A DNA stretch of 64,000 bases from Evernia prunastri. Its lineage: Eukaryota; Ascomycota; Lecanoromycetes; Lecanorales; Parmeliaceae. The stretch is from contig NKYR01000007.1 in NCBI GenBank assembly GCA_003184365.1, positions 482,658 to 546,657 on the forward strand. Direction: 5' to 3'. Positions 22,842 to 34,097 of this stretch are shown piece after piece. Position numbers and translations under genes: made by a program. The first letter of the stretch is position 1. Each line of letters begins with the position of its first letter. Under the pieces are notes generated by a model. It searched no databases, had not been told where the DNA came from, and saw only the letters and a list, made by a program, of their open reading frames with translations.

Positions 22842-23778
22842 ATGATGCATTCCACACTCAATTTACTTACATCTGTGTCACTAATTCTCAGTCTGAGTGG
22901 CACTGCCTTTACGGCTCCACGACCAAGGCCAGAGTCTCCAGGAGCAGACGGAACATGTAGTCCACCTGTGATCGCGGTATCGACCGCCACCAAGCTCAAG
23001 CAAGGGCCTTACCTTGTGGCCGGTGCAAGATCTGACGCCAACCCGAATGGAGGTAAGCAACTTAGCATTCACCTTGGATTGTGGACTGAGCGTAATTTAT
23101 CCATAGGCGAGGCTTCGTTCACCAACCAGTATTCCATTTCAACCACCTACACAATTGGTGGTGCTTTCGACTTTTCTGTGTAAGCGAATAATTCCTGCAC
23201 TGAAGCAAGGCAATATAAAAGACTTACCGGATCACCAGCGACGCGGAGAAGCTCGTTACGCTTGGCTTCGGTTTTACTCCGTCTTTCTCGATCAGTATCC
23301 AGATGGGTAAAGCTACCGCCGTAAACACAATTGTAAGTCGTTTGCCGAAAAAATCTCTCGTCCCCCCCGAGGCTCCAGGACCCCATATACGCACTTCAAT
23401 ATCTCAATCTCCCATCACAAAACCCACTCTCAAAGAAACCCATCAAAGCAACGAACAGCGCTAACTCCCTCGCTCTAGTGCCCCTCAAACACAGGCAGCG
23501 GCACCAACGACACGATCACCTGGGGCCTCCAATACTATCAATACAGCTACTCCCTCATCGGCAACAAGACGTACGGCGGCTACGATCCCCTCATGCGCGA
23601 GTGCGATGCCGACGAGATCGCTCACAGGAATGGAGGTACGTTTCCGTGGAGCGGTATCTTCCCAGCGAAGCAAACTGGTGCTTTGAATGATGCGCAGAAT
23701 GAGATCGAGTTTCAGTGCTGCACTGATACGGAGAGCGACCCATGGCCTGGTAGCCCGGTTTGTCCGGCTGCTTCTTAG
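22842..23778 (+). CDS. Small secreted protein of unknown function
   Basis: Four exons (22842-23052, 23107-23179, 23239-23332, 23479-23778) join to 225 codons plus stop. A signal peptide (MMHSTLNLLTSVSLILSLSG, cleavage near AFTAP) precedes a Pro-rich stretch. The body has alternating polar/aromatic beta-strand-like segments (FTNQYSISTTYTIGGAFDFS, LGFGFTPSFSISIQMG) and a C-terminal part with Cys residues (ICPSNTG, MRECDADEI, FQCCTDT, PVCPAAS) that could form disulphides. Introns of 54, 59 and 146 nt have canonical ends and the phases match. I do not recognise the family. The architecture fits an apoplastic or cell-wall associated secreted protein; an effector role would be speculation. Confidence 0.65.
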
Positions 23779-24958
23779 GGGAGTTGAAGGGAGCGAAGAT
23801 GGAGTGAATACGTTGGTGAAAACTGCGCGAATGGGAGATGAAGGGATGGCGTTGGCGATTTGACTTTCTGGTTGATGGTGATTGTAGCAAGCGCTCTTAA
23901 TCTGACGATGATCCATCACCGAACTCGCTCCTATGTAAAAGCTTCTAATGTTACTTGATCTGCCTACACATGCGCGGCAAGACCAGTCAGCCAGTGTCCC
24001 GAGACTTCGTCGATGCCTTCTACTCTTGCAGGACTCGAATAACAGATGAAAGAACAAATTGAAGAGATTGCCAGCCAAGTGATTCGGAAGTTGACTGGGT
24101 CACAGGTAGAAGACACTGAGTCATGGTTTGCCAAGAAGGCTAATCATCTACCGCATGGTCGCAACGTCACTCGAGCCAAAAGGTCCTGGCGGCTGCTCCG
24201 GCAGCCAGTCGCCCAATTCTAAAAAGTCATTCATAGCGATGGCAATTGTGATGGAGACGAGGGCCCGGAGAGGCTACACCTGGTTGTTAGTATTGTCTTA
24301 AACAATGCGCGCTAATCACACAAGTCTAGTCAAACGATGCTTTCAGAGGTTGTAGTATGCATGAGCGATGAATGTCCGCCTGGGCGATAGCGCCGCGGTG
24401 GAGGAATTTAAACTTGATGTCCGCGCCGTGGGAGAATAGACCTTTCACCGTGATTTTTGGGGTTCTTTGACACACTCTAAAGTACTTCTCAATACCAGAG
24501 AAGTCACGGGCGAGTCAGTTCAGGTCTTGGGTGCAAACGACGCTGAAGCTCACGCCAACGACGAGGGTTCGATCGCCGCTATTTTGGAAAGCTAGGCCAG
24601 AGTGTGTGCGCGAGAAGATAGAGGGTATCAACAAGCCCGTGGCTGAAGATAAGGGAACGATCATGGTCGACAAGACCAACACTCCGCTAAAGTTGGGCTG
24701 GGAGGAGTTGTTTGATGGGGTTTGAGCACTGCTTCATTTTGGACCGCAAAGGGTCACGCATTTTGAAAGTCTGGTGGTCTGTTGTGAGAGGCCCGCCTTA
24801 CGATTCCCCCTTGAACCTACCGAGGCCTACGAGTAGCGTTCTCGCATGTCGCCTACAATATGCGACAAGCAGTGGCGATTTGCGCCTCGACACAAAAAGC
24901 ATCACTGCGTGGACTTTGGTTCCTCTGATGAAATGAAAACGAACCAGATTCGCACAGG
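23779..24958. other. Intergenic region, no gene seen
   Basis: Frames at 24531-24725 and 24712-24936 show no domain. The region contains the 3' flank of the previous gene and the 5' flank of the next one. Confidence 0.35.
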
Positions 24959-26010
24959 ATGGGTGGAGTACCTTTGTTCAAGCCCTTGCGGGTGGCGAGA
25001 AAAACAAGCAGTATTCTGCAACTTCTGCTTCTTTGCTCCCAATTGATTTCAACTAGCCCAAGCCCATTGTCCGCTCACGGCACGAGGGCCACACTGCCAC
25101 ATCCGCTCCTGCCTTCAAAGTAAGCCAGTAGGGGAGTTTGGACTGCCTTAAGCTAATCGATAGCTCTCTCAGCTTCTCAGCGTTCACTGCTCCAACACCG
25201 CCTCAAGACTTCAGTACTGAGATCCACTACGATCCGAGTAAGAGATTGAACCCTCTGGGGATATATCTGTGCGCCATCGAATGCATGTATCAATTCGCCC
25301 AGGCTGGATGGACTTACAAGCTTACTGGGGGATATACTGTCTGGGCGGAGGGTCTCGACGTGCAACTCGATGTCGAAAGTTCGTCCGGCTCACATGGTTC
25401 CCTTGGATTGGAAACTAGTCATATCGCCTTTGGAATTTTGAACACCATGGTAGATGTTGCTGCTACGTCTCGCTTTTGCGAGGTACTCACCACGATCTCG
25501 CTGCATAGGAGGCAACTTGGCATATTTGTCATTGAGAAGAGAAGACCGAGGACGTTGGGCAATGGAAAAGCCAATATCACGATCTCGTCGCCCCCAGCTG
25601 TATCTTCACAAAGTAATGCTGTGACATACCCCACGGGTCAGTTTAAAGATTCAGAGGATCCGGAGTTCTCAATTTCCTATACTTACACCGGCGCCCGTAT
25701 CAACAGTAAGGGTGTATTCTTGGCGATTCTCGATGCACTTGCTACTTCCGCGCAGTTTGCTCGGGGCATGTCGTTTGATTCTCTTGACGCGGCCAGCGCG
25801 GGAGGTGATTGCGTTATCAAAATTGTGGGAAACGATGGGCCGTATAAGGTGAATTATAGCTTTGTCGCAAAGGCGCTCAGGATCCTGATTGCGGATATCA
25901 TCGTCCCGCTGAACAAATTTGAGGAGATGAAATTCGAATTGGAGTGGGAGGCTACTGTGATGGCGGAGGCGTCGATTAGGTTGGCGAACCGGGGGACAGT
26001 CGCGCGGTAG
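24959..26010 (+). CDS. Conserved-looking hypothetical protein with probable signal peptide
   Basis: I propose exons 24959-25119 and 25164-26010 with a 44-nt intron (GTAAGC, a GCTAAT branch point, GATAG). They join in frame to 335 codons plus stop. The N-terminus has a basic stretch and a hydrophobic core (ARKTSSILQLLLLCSQLIS) compatible with a signal peptide or anchor. The body contains YDPSKRLNPLGIYLCAIECM and SHIAFGILNTMVDVAA, followed by a second, similar half: SISYTYTGARINSKGVFLAI repeats the plan (extended stretch, then ILDALA helix). Two related halves suggest an internal duplication. The family is not recognised. The main uncertainty is the first exon; without it the frame has no ATG before residue 43 of the downstream frame. 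Confidence 0.55.
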
Positions 26011-27146
26011 AGACAGGGGAAGAAATCTTCTCGGGGGTTACTTCTGGATGTGATGCTCGTGCTAGTGCACTGCTGTTGAACTATTGATTATCAATGGTTG
26101 CTTTTCAAAAAGGTATCACCTTGTGAGGTAGTAAGTCACACCCTACCCCGGAACTACCCGGATAGCGCACCCCCCGGGGTAGGGTGTGACTTACTACCTC
26201 ACAAGGTGATATCAAGCATAATAGAACTATGAGATCAGACGAGAACGATAAAATTACTCGAGGTTTTCATAACGTTTTATTTATTCTCAATGCGAATTAA
26301 TTAATCGTCAAATTCGTATATACAATAATAGACTCTGTTATAATTATTTATCTATAACGAGTATAGTATAATGGACGAATATAATACAATATATATATTT
26401 TTTACGCTTTAAGACAAGAGAATTCGCCAAAAGAAATGCATAGAGAACCTTAAAACTTCTTAAGTTCTATAGTGAAGCCGGTAATTGCCCTGGTGGGACT
26501 GACGAATTTTCGGATTTCTTCTCAGTATATAGAACTAGAGAGTCGCCATCTCGCAGCGACATTATTCAATACTTATCGCTCATGAATCGAATCCTCCCTT
26601 CCTCCGAGGGGGCCCTTCAATGCTCTTACTTGGGTTCAGACAAGTCCGTACGGGGCCCGGGCAGGTAGTTGCGGGGCCCGGGGTGCCCGGAAGTGAACCC
26701 CGGAAGCAGACTCTATGGGCCCCGGGTAGCGCAGAGTGGTCAATAACTTTCGGTCAATACCAATTTAGCCAAATCCCAACCGATTTTCACAATTCTTGAA
26801 TATAGCAACACAATAGACTTTCAATTTCGAACTTTTTAATTTTAATCATCTCAATTACGTAAGCGGGAGAAAAGAACCCCAAAAAAGATTGAATTGGTGC
26901 AGGGGGGTAAGTCACGTGGTGGAACACTCTTAACGGGTACCTGAAGTTAAATGTCTTTCAATATTATTGCAATTTTTCTCCATATATTCTCTTATCATCA
27001 ACGACACTCTTCCCACTTTCCTCATCATCAAAAATACGCATCTCACTTCTCTGCTTGTTAACGGCACTATTCTCACTAAACCCATCAATCACGCAATATA
27101 CTCTATAGTCAACTACACAGGCTAGATATCTCGTCTTGCATTCAAC
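26011..27146. other. Gene-free AT-rich stretch with GC-rich islets
   Basis: After the palindrome at 26114-26211 the sequence turns AT-rich to about 27100, interrupted by GC-rich islets at 26605-26735 (several GGGGCCCGGG-type runs) and around 26895-26920. No coding frame is seen. The mix looks like an old, partly RIP-mutated non-autonomous element. I could not find its ends. Confidence 0.35.
26114..26211. repeat. Perfect 38-bp inverted repeat (fold-back)
   Basis: The left arm 26114-26151 and right arm 26174-26211 are perfect reverse complements, separated by a 22-nt loop (26152-26173). The arms include TGAGGTAGTAAGTCACACCC. The hairpin would be very stable. It could be a fold-back/MITE remnant or a terminal inverted repeat pair; no target duplication is visible. 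Confidence 0.9.
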
Positions 27147-28868
27147 ATGGCTGCTTCTGCATCTTCTGGTGTTGCACTCCAAAGGGAACCCGTTACCCGG
27201 TTCCTTGTTGTCTGCGGTGCCCATGAGGCCAAAGACACTTGGCTTTTTGGAAACTTCCTTGGGTTTTGTCGAGCGTTGATGAGCCTAGGGGTCCACGAGA
27301 CTTTCTGGAATCGTTTTCCTGTAGGAAAATACTTTGATGAAGGCTACTACGATAATATCAAGTTCGGGCGGCAAGGCTCCGGCTGGACCCCTGTACAAGT
27401 TTACAGCAAGCATAATTGGACAAATCGGCAGAAGTTCTGGAAACATTTCTCCTCTGATGAAAAGGATACTCTTGTCGTGCAGGTCTTGTCGCACATAGAC
27501 GAAATGACACGAGAGCTTATTGCCGGTGATATCTTCAATCTTGTATTGATTGGCCATGGCGCCAAAACAGGCATCATGCTCGGAGACAACAAGCTCCTTA
27601 CGACTGATCTCGCAATGGCGTTAGAAAACTTCAAAGTCAATGTTCGTGTCAACGTGGTGATGCAATCCTGCTATTCAGGAGCTTTCGCGGACAAGATCCA
27701 AGCTCACAGTCAGCCTGAGCGCTTTGTACATACCTTGGCCCAGGCCGGCCAACCCTCCTACGCTGACAGTCGCTCTCCTAGCGGTCGATTCCGGAATTCT
27801 CAATTCAGTGGAGCATTCTCGAGAAGTCTTGGTTTTGATCACGATCCAAGTACTAGAGATACCTGGTCACCAGCCGCTCACATCGCTTTTGCGGCAAGAG
27901 AAGGAAAAACAACTGGTCCCGTGCCGGCAAACCCTCAAGCTCATCAATCCGCAAACATCGGACTGATCTCGCGATTCATTGATGTCCTGTTTACCGACTA
28001 CGTTGATCTGACCTTCTCCCAGGCTAACCAGACAGCGCGCCGAGTCATAACCCCAACCAACCCCGCGCTTCCACCACCAACCAATACGAATATGACCGCT
28101 GAAAATCTGCAAGTTACAGAGGGAGTCCTTGAGAGCGAATTCTCGCTAATTAACACCGATGTTCCTTTTCCAGACGATCTTCGTGTTGTTAGTGAGTTCT
28201 ATGGTACCTTGCATTTCAAAAAGACTCACAAGATGGTTGGGTCTGATCTGTCCAAATACGTTAAGATGGTAGCAGCTCAGTTGGTGGGTCTGAGGTGGCG
28301 TTTTCGTGTTCAAGAATTCTTCTTGTTCACCATGGAGGCTCTGGCGAACAAAGACTTAATCAAGCTAGGGAATCCGCACTCGCCCATCATTTGGAACGAG
28401 ACCTCGGAAGCGGTTGAAGGGGTGGCTCTACTTCTGGAAAGTTTCAAATTGGTCCAGCAATGCGTTTCTACGGGGGAACCGGGTCTTGAAGGGTCCTTCC
28501 GCGCTCCTGTGAGGTGGCTCACGGTTCTGCTTGTTCGCTGTGGGACGGATATCCAGAAGACCTTCGAGTTTCTCATGACAACACGGATCTTGGGGGAACT
28601 CGACGAAGTCCATTTCGAGAGCATTGAACGACTGATCCTGAATTACGGTGACCATAAGGTTCCAGAGAAACAGCCAGCGGGACCATTGAAAGAGGTTCCC
28701 ACGTATGGATTCTGGCTCCCGGGGCAAGACTTTGACGATCTGGGTGGGTTTTCGAGGAACTGGAATAAACGTTATTCCAAGATCAGGTGGGCATATGAGG
28801 CTTGCTTTGGTATGGGTTCATGGGGCGAGTGTTCTGACATTAAGTCGAGCATTGATAGCTTAACTTAG
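27147..28868 (+). CDS. Caspase-like (clan CD) protein with uncharacterised C-terminal domain
   Basis: A single-exon frame of 573 codons starts at ATG 27147, in good context after a T/C-rich leader. Residues about 17-185 form a caspase/legumain-like fold: RFLVVCGAHEAKDTW (first strand), then NLVLIGHGAKTGIMLGD with His137, and VRVNVVMQSCYSGAF with Cys175. His-Gly and Cys-Tyr-Ser-Gly at the ends of two beta strands are the dyad signature of clan CD peptidases, so catalytic activity is plausible. Residues about 190-320 are a variable linker, with RSPSGRFRNSQFSGAFSR. Residues about 330-573 are predicted mostly helical and unlike any family I recognise. No prodomain of metacaspase type (no Gln/Pro-rich N-terminus) is present. 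Homologues likely have roles in cell death or protein processing, but this is inference. It sits alone between AT-rich DNA and a MITE, without partner genes. Confidence 0.75.
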   Translation: MAASASSGVALQREPVTRFLVVCGAHEAKDTWLFGNFLGFCRALMSLGVHETFWNRFPVGKYFDEGYYDNIKFGRQGSGWTPVQVYSKHNWTNRQKFWKHFSSDEKDTLVVQVLSHIDEMTRELIAGDIFNLVLIGHGAKTGIMLGDNKLLTTDLAMALENFKVNVRVNVVMQSCYSGAFADKIQAHSQPERFVHTLAQAGQPSYADSRSPSGRFRNSQFSGAFSRSLGFDHDPSTRDTWSPAAHIAFAAREGKTTGPVPANPQAHQSANIGLISRFIDVLFTDYVDLTFSQANQTARRVITPTNPALPPPTNTNMTAENLQVTEGVLESEFSLINTDVPFPDDLRVVSEFYGTLHFKKTHKMVGSDLSKYVKMVAAQLVGLRWRFRVQEFFLFTMEALANKDLIKLGNPHSPIIWNETSEAVEGVALLLESFKLVQQCVSTGEPGLEGSFRAPVRWLTVLLVRCGTDIQKTFEFLMTTRILGELDEVHFESIERLILNYGDHKVPEKQPAGPLKEVPTYGFWLPGQDFDDLGGFSRNWNKRYSKIRWAYEACFGMGSWGECSDIKSSIDSLT

Positions 28869-29059
28869 TATAGTGGAATTAGAGCCACCTATCAAAAGAG
28901 TGTTCCTGGCCTAACTCTATATTAGTTACTACCTACTACAGCGATTTCAAGTTTAATGTCTTTGATCCTAACCCCAATGGGGTCAATCTTGTGAATGGAG
29001 TTAGCGAAGCCTTTTAGCGCAGTGGCTGTAGGGAGAAAAGGAGTGGGATGCTGCACGCT

Positions 29060-29746
29060 CCAGTCACCAAGGCTCTCGATAGTCCGACTAGTCCGTTCAA
29101 ACGCCCAGACTAGTCTAAAATGAAGCTATACAGACAGTCCACAGTCCGCCCAAATAGTCAGACGGTCGGATTGCTTTAGACTAGTCTGACGAACTAGTTC
29201 ATCGCTATTCTCAAGTCATCCAAAGTCTTTTTAGCATCTTTCTTCATAGTATTAATGATAACGTGTAGATCTTGCTCCGTAAATATGCTCCGAGTCAGTC
29301 GAAATCATAATTTTAAACACTTCAATAACTCAATGATAATACTCTACAGACTTATGTTTTGTTCTGACATGAAGTGATAGTAGTAGTGAGAGTCTCTGAT
29401 AGCTCAGATTCGTTGTCGCTGAGTGTCATAATGATATTGTTATCGAATAATAATGCTACGTTTTAATGTGAGATATTTTCTTCTCTGCTCGCTACTAAAA
29501 ATAGATGAATTGCTACTAAAAATACGCAGAATATACTCAGATTGTTGTATTCACTACAAAATCGACTATCAACGAAAAATTCAGTACATCTTCAGACTAT
29601 TAGTGGACTAGTTCGTCCAAACAGCTGGACTAGTCTATACACAGTCTGTCCAAATGTCAGACCGTCCATGGACTACCAGTCTGTAGACTAGTCCACACTA
29701 ATAGTCCAGAAAGGGGGGGCGGACTATCGAGAGCCTTGTCAGTCAC
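29060..29746. mobile_element. hAT-type MITE, 671 bp, with 8-bp target duplication
   Basis: The element runs from 29068 to 29738. Its terminal inverted repeats are perfect over 19 bp (CAAGGCTCTCGATAGTCCG at 29068-29086, reverse complement at 29720-29738). The flanking 8-mers are CCAGTCAC (29060-29067) and TCAGTCAC (29739-29746), one transition apart, fitting the 8-bp duplication of hAT elements. Both ends carry many GACTAGTC-like subterminal motifs, another hAT feature. There is no transposase frame, so it depends on an autonomous copy elsewhere. Its interior is AT-rich. Confidence 0.85.
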
Positions 29747-31433
29747 CAGCGCAGTAGCGCAGTGGGAATACATCATTATGCAGAATTCTACCCCACTTTG
29801 ATCTTACTCATTGAATCCTATCCTCGGAAAACACTACGCATAAAATACCTCAAAAACATGCCGTCGAGCGGTAAGTGGACCGCAAAACGCAATATATATG
29901 AACAAGCGACTCAATGAGCTAGAAGTACAGCTTTCATACATAGCTTTCAAAAACCTGCAAGATTTCTTTGAGATGAGGCTCTCAGATGGCAAAAGCTCCG
30001 TCGCTGCCTTCTGGCGCATCAGGAACTCGGGCCCGAGAAGAAGAAAACCTCCGTACAGTTAAGTACAATCGTAGAAGCCCCGTGAAAACATTCATCTAGT
30101 ATCTTTCATAGTTAGATTTAGTCTCAGCTGTTCTTTCGTTCACTCTTGCTAGAGATAAGCGGCATAAAGCTGGCTAAAATGATAATGATTTGCCCCTTTG
30201 GTTCAAATATATCATGTTGGTGGTCCCCCGATCTTTATCGAAGTCAATCTACTGCCCTGTCTACGCTCTCCTTTTTTAACCCTCCGTACGGATCAGCTGA
30301 AACGCAGATCCTGGTCTTGCGATGTCAACAGGCTTATATCCGTTTTGCATGACCGCGCAGTGCGCTCGCAATCCTTGAAAAGATCACCTGAGACAGTGAC
30401 GCCTTCCTCAACTCCTCAACTCCGGTAATGATGCAACACTCTGTTCGCACCCTCAGAATTGAAAAAGTCCGTGGTGTCTGCATCAGACCATCAGTCTTGC
30501 TCTTCCGCTCCAGTGTCCTTTGTGCTTTGAAAGTACTCGGCGCAGCTAAAGTGGTCAGCCGTTGCACACGTGTCTCCGTCATGGGGATGCAACCTCTGAT
30601 CCCACGTTCCGCGATCTTTATGCAACAACGGGAGGAGCGTTCTTGCCAAGCGCTCCATTCAACGATAAGAAAAGGACACTGGACAGATGATTTGTTCCCA
30701 CTCGCGAGATGTCAGACTTTGCATCAAAATTTATGATGGGTGTCTCTTTGCTGTGCCGTTCGTTCGCCGTTCTTGAAATGTTCACTTCGGCCGATGCTGT
30801 AAGATCATATCGGCGATGATGCCACTTTTAGAACCTAGTGTTTCAAAACTAGATTGTTCTGGTGCCTGTGCGTCTCAATTACTTTTGTGAGAGCTCCGGG
30901 TCGCTTCAGATTGATCAACACGCAGATCCGGAGATCCCACTCCCCACTCAGCTCGGAGTCAGCCTCGTGCAGGAACGTGGTAGAGTTAAAAAACACCCGG
31001 TCCCTGCATGAGCATGGGTACAGAAAAGGCGTAGAATAGCCGGCTAGTCTTCTGACTGACAGCCCCTAGCGCTCAAGAGAGGTAGATTGAGAGCGAGATG
31101 TGCCTGATGTGAGACGGGCTTGCAAAGCGGGTTTAGTCTGGCAGCCAATAGGGTTAGCACGGATGCGGATGGGTGGGAACACCCATGAGGCTGCGTGCAG
31201 ATGCATGTAACGGATACTAGTCCTATGCTACTGCGTCCTCGTAGCTTTAAGGTTGAAGTAGCTTAGTGCAACTCGTTGACGCAAAACATCTATCTCTTAC
31301 CTTCCCCGTCGTCATCTTCGTAAAGTTGTTGGTTCCTTCTTGACCAACTCGACGTTCCAAAACTTCTCTATTGCGACATCAATTTTGTCTCACTCTGTCA
31401 ATCTTAGCCTCCTTAAACATATCCGGTCCCCAA
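29747..31433. other. Intergenic region, no gene supported
   Basis: Frames at 30146-30352, 30334-30582 (minus) and 30428-30736 lack domains. The plus and minus frames around 30430-30740 overlap each other and show no splice signals. The last 150 bases form the 5' flank of the rhodopsin-domain gene. Confidence 0.35.
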
Positions 31434-33022
31434 ATGTCTAAGCTGAACGGCTCCACTTCCTTGAAGGCTGACTGTAATGGACAAATTCTCAGCGCGTCAG
31501 TGACGCTGCTTGTTCTTCCAACGGTATTCGTAACGTTGCGCCTCGTGTCGCGATTGATGTCTGGAGCTGGTCTTTGGGTACAGTTTCATTTTGTTCCAAT
31601 ACTTGATGATTGGGCTTGATTTTGACTAACCGTTGCCAGTGGGATGACTGGACTATAGTACTGGGTATGGTAAGTAAATGAACTTGACCAAGGAACGGAA
31701 TTTATCTTCGATCCTGGGGAGGACTTACAAAGATTGTGGTACAGATCTTATCGTGGGGTCCCAACATCAACAATATTCTAGGTGTGAATAGATTGTCAGC
31801 TTGATTAGTTTCATCTCTAAAATTGCTCATAGGTTCTCACGACTCGCTTGGGCATCATCAAGATTTACCATCGCTCACAGTGGGAATCCTTTTCATGAAA
31901 CACCTCTATGCCTTCGAGATTCTATATTCGCTTGGCATAACTTGTGTGAAGTTATCAGTGTAAGCTTTAGTGCACTCTGATTCTAGGGGCGCAGACCTGA
32001 CATTCTTCCATTCGGGCTAGGATACTTTTCCAATATCGAATATTTCCTGTCCGTCTATTTCGTCGCGTCCTTAGTGTAGTGGCCGCCTTCGTCATCGCAT
32101 TCGAAGTCGCTTCTACCATCGTTTTTGTGTTCGAATGCGTGCCAGTTCAAGATTTTTGGACCGCCATAGACGGTTTCTGGTCTCGAACAAGTCGTTGCAT
32201 CGAACTTGTCAACTGGTTACTAATCAATGGATCCGTGAACACCATGACGGATTTCATACTTTTGTTGTTTGTAAGTCATCGATGCTTAAAACATCACTGG
32301 CTGCCCTAATACAAAGTTTAGCCTTTACCAATACTTTGGCGCCTCAAAGCCAGCAAGTTACATAGATGTATTTTGACTGGTATTTTCGTTACTGGCTTAA
32401 TGTAAGCATTGGTAGTGAGCATACATCGTTGCTTCGGTTAACTGGAAGCCTTTTCGCAGCGTCACTGCCGTAAGTATGGTGAGACTTATAGTTATCGCTC
32501 GATGGGATCAACATGACCCAGACTACACCTGTGAGTGACTCCCTTTAAAGGTCAAGTCTGTTAAGTCTAAACCATAGGTCCTAATGACTTTGTTTTTTAG
32601 ACTATTTCGTCCCAACCTCCATTTGGACCGCCGCCGAGACGTCAATAGCCGTAGCATCGGCTTGTCTCCCTTCTCTTCGTCCTCTGTTTGTGCGCGTCGC
32701 TCGGGGTGGTGCTTCGAGACCGAAACGGCATGGCTATTTTACTTCTTTCGGCCATCTGTCATTGATATGGCGCGGGGATAGCCAAGCGAGGGATCGAAAC
32801 TTCAGCAGGATCGCCGATAGAGGGGTCGGCACGTCCGGCTCGTGGACTAACAATGTGGCTGTGTACGGAGGGAAAGCAGTACGGGAGACTGAAGAGGATA
32901 CATTGGAGCTTGGTGGTCCTCGGGAAGAGGATACAGAGACGCCGACAAATCGTATTAGGGCGCAGACGACGGTTGTGCTTACCGTCAGCGACAGGGTTGA
33001 TTGGAGAGACGATCTGTTTTGA
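31434..33022 (+). CDS. Fungal rhodopsin-domain 7TM integral membrane protein
   Basis: Eight exons (31434-31577, 31640-31669, 31745-31781, 31833-31959, 32021-32270, 32322-32401, 32460-32530, 32601-33022) give 386 codons plus stop; all seven introns are 51-75 nt with canonical ends and matching phases. The protein has seven predicted spans: LSASVTLLVLPTVFVTLRLV, then WDDWTIVLGM and ILSWGPN, LYAFEILYSLGITCVKLSV, the FQYRIFPVRLFRRVL loop, VVAAFVIAFEVASTIVFVFE, the VNWLLINGSVNTMTDFILLL stretch, PLPILWRLKASKLHRC and ETSIAVASACLPSLRPLF. WDDW, the YRIFP loop, NxxTD and the final AxACLPSLRP motif are signatures of the large fungal rhodopsin-like family. The cytosolic tail is Ser/Thr/Glu-rich. It is a plasma-membrane protein by family; ligand and partners are unknown, and no retinal lysine is evident. 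Confidence 0.85.
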
Positions 33023-33138
33023 TCGCACGTATAATTCTCGTTGTGTTCAACAAGATCTGGGTTCAACGTATGAAATGAGGCCAGAATGAAATCCACAAAG
33101 TTGTACCATATCTCTATTTGTCTCACACAATCAGCCCA

Positions 33139-33516
33139 TCACGGATAACAAAGGCTATCAGACTTCTTCTGAGGTCGCGGACCAGGTCGAGAGCGGTCGA
33201 CTTTTATCGGCCTAGAGTAGAACTCAATACCTTCAGTTCGAGGCTGTGTTGAACCAATGAAAAGCCAACGGGCACAGAAGGATTTTGACCAGTCTAGACT
33301 CGAACGATCTATGCTTCTACCTCTTCCAAAGGAGACAACCTCTCCTTCGAATACGTTCGTCTGAGTCTCTTCAAAGTCGTCTTCCACTTGCGCGCTAGGA
33401 AAGACTTTTGTGCTCAATAAATCACGCGCTTGACAAGATCTGTAAGGATATGTAGTCGCAGGAATGTGCTCATGAAAATAGAAACTGCTATCGACAGTGG
33501 CTTCTTGTCCGTTCGA
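33139..33516 (-). pseudogene. Unidentified 125-codon open stretch, possible gene fragment
   Basis: On the minus strand a frame is open from 33516 to the stop at 33139-33141, with a coding-like composition (SFYFHEHIPATTYPYRSCQA near the start, DSLCYP at the end) but no ATG and an in-frame TGA just upstream. It may be the last exon of a gene whose start is damaged or spliced further upstream, converging with the 7TM gene 117 bp away. No domain is recognised. Confidence 0.25.
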
Positions 33517-34074
33517 TCATCTGGGCCTTTGAAGCGATCCACAGGCAGTCCCTTGTTACTGCTATAATACCAACTCTTCAAGGACTCTTGCTAATAAGTT
33601 CAACTTGCTCATTGCAGAGAAAGGAAGAGGGGCACAGCAAGCTCATATTTTAAAATGACACAAGAAAGAAAAGATGCGGAATCTCGTTCACGGCAATTTC
33701 ATCAGCCAAACCACCACCAGAATCGGTGTTCATGGCGAGAGCGGTATAGAAGGTTATTCTGCGCGTACATCAGTGCCTCTCCCCGCCACCTTACTTCACC
33801 GACCTAAACAGTCAGTCCTCACGGCAAACCCACCACACCAACCCAATAACTCGCGCTCTTCTTCCTACCTTAGCCTGCCGACCTAGCGATGAAGCGAACC
33901 GAGTCATACGTAGCCCAAAAAGGAAAGATACAACGACGGTGCTGTAACGTACTATTTCAACGATAGTGGTGTTAGCTAATTGTTGAAGTACATACGGAGA
34001 TCGACTCGAAGAAAATGATTAATCGCTCCAGTGGGACTGGGGTTAGTCGGTCGCATGGCATAGTGTGACATGGT
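33517..34074. other. Intergenic region, no gene seen
   Basis: I see only short frames without domains (for example 33674-33886). Confidence 0.35.
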
Positions 34075-34097
34075 AATATCGCTTAGCAAGCGATATT
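34075..34097. repeat. Short hairpin, 10-bp stem and 3-nt loop
   Basis: AATATCGCTT (34075-34084) and AAGCGATATT (34088-34097) are perfect reverse complements around AGC. It lies in the leader of the DIRS-like element and may belong to its terminal region. Confidence 0.7.

Noticed and set aside
6130..28868. NACHT-ankyrin protein and caspase-like protein as one cell-death locus
   Set aside because: They are 18 kb apart with at least eight unrelated genes between them; nothing in the sequence links them.
30334..30736. Overlapping plus and minus frames that might be a gene
   Set aside because: Neither has a domain, intron signals or a convincing start; no evidence separates them from chance.
32734..33126. 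Minus-strand frames opposite the last exon of the 7TM gene
   Set aside because: They mirror a coding exon with a family-typical motif on the plus strand.
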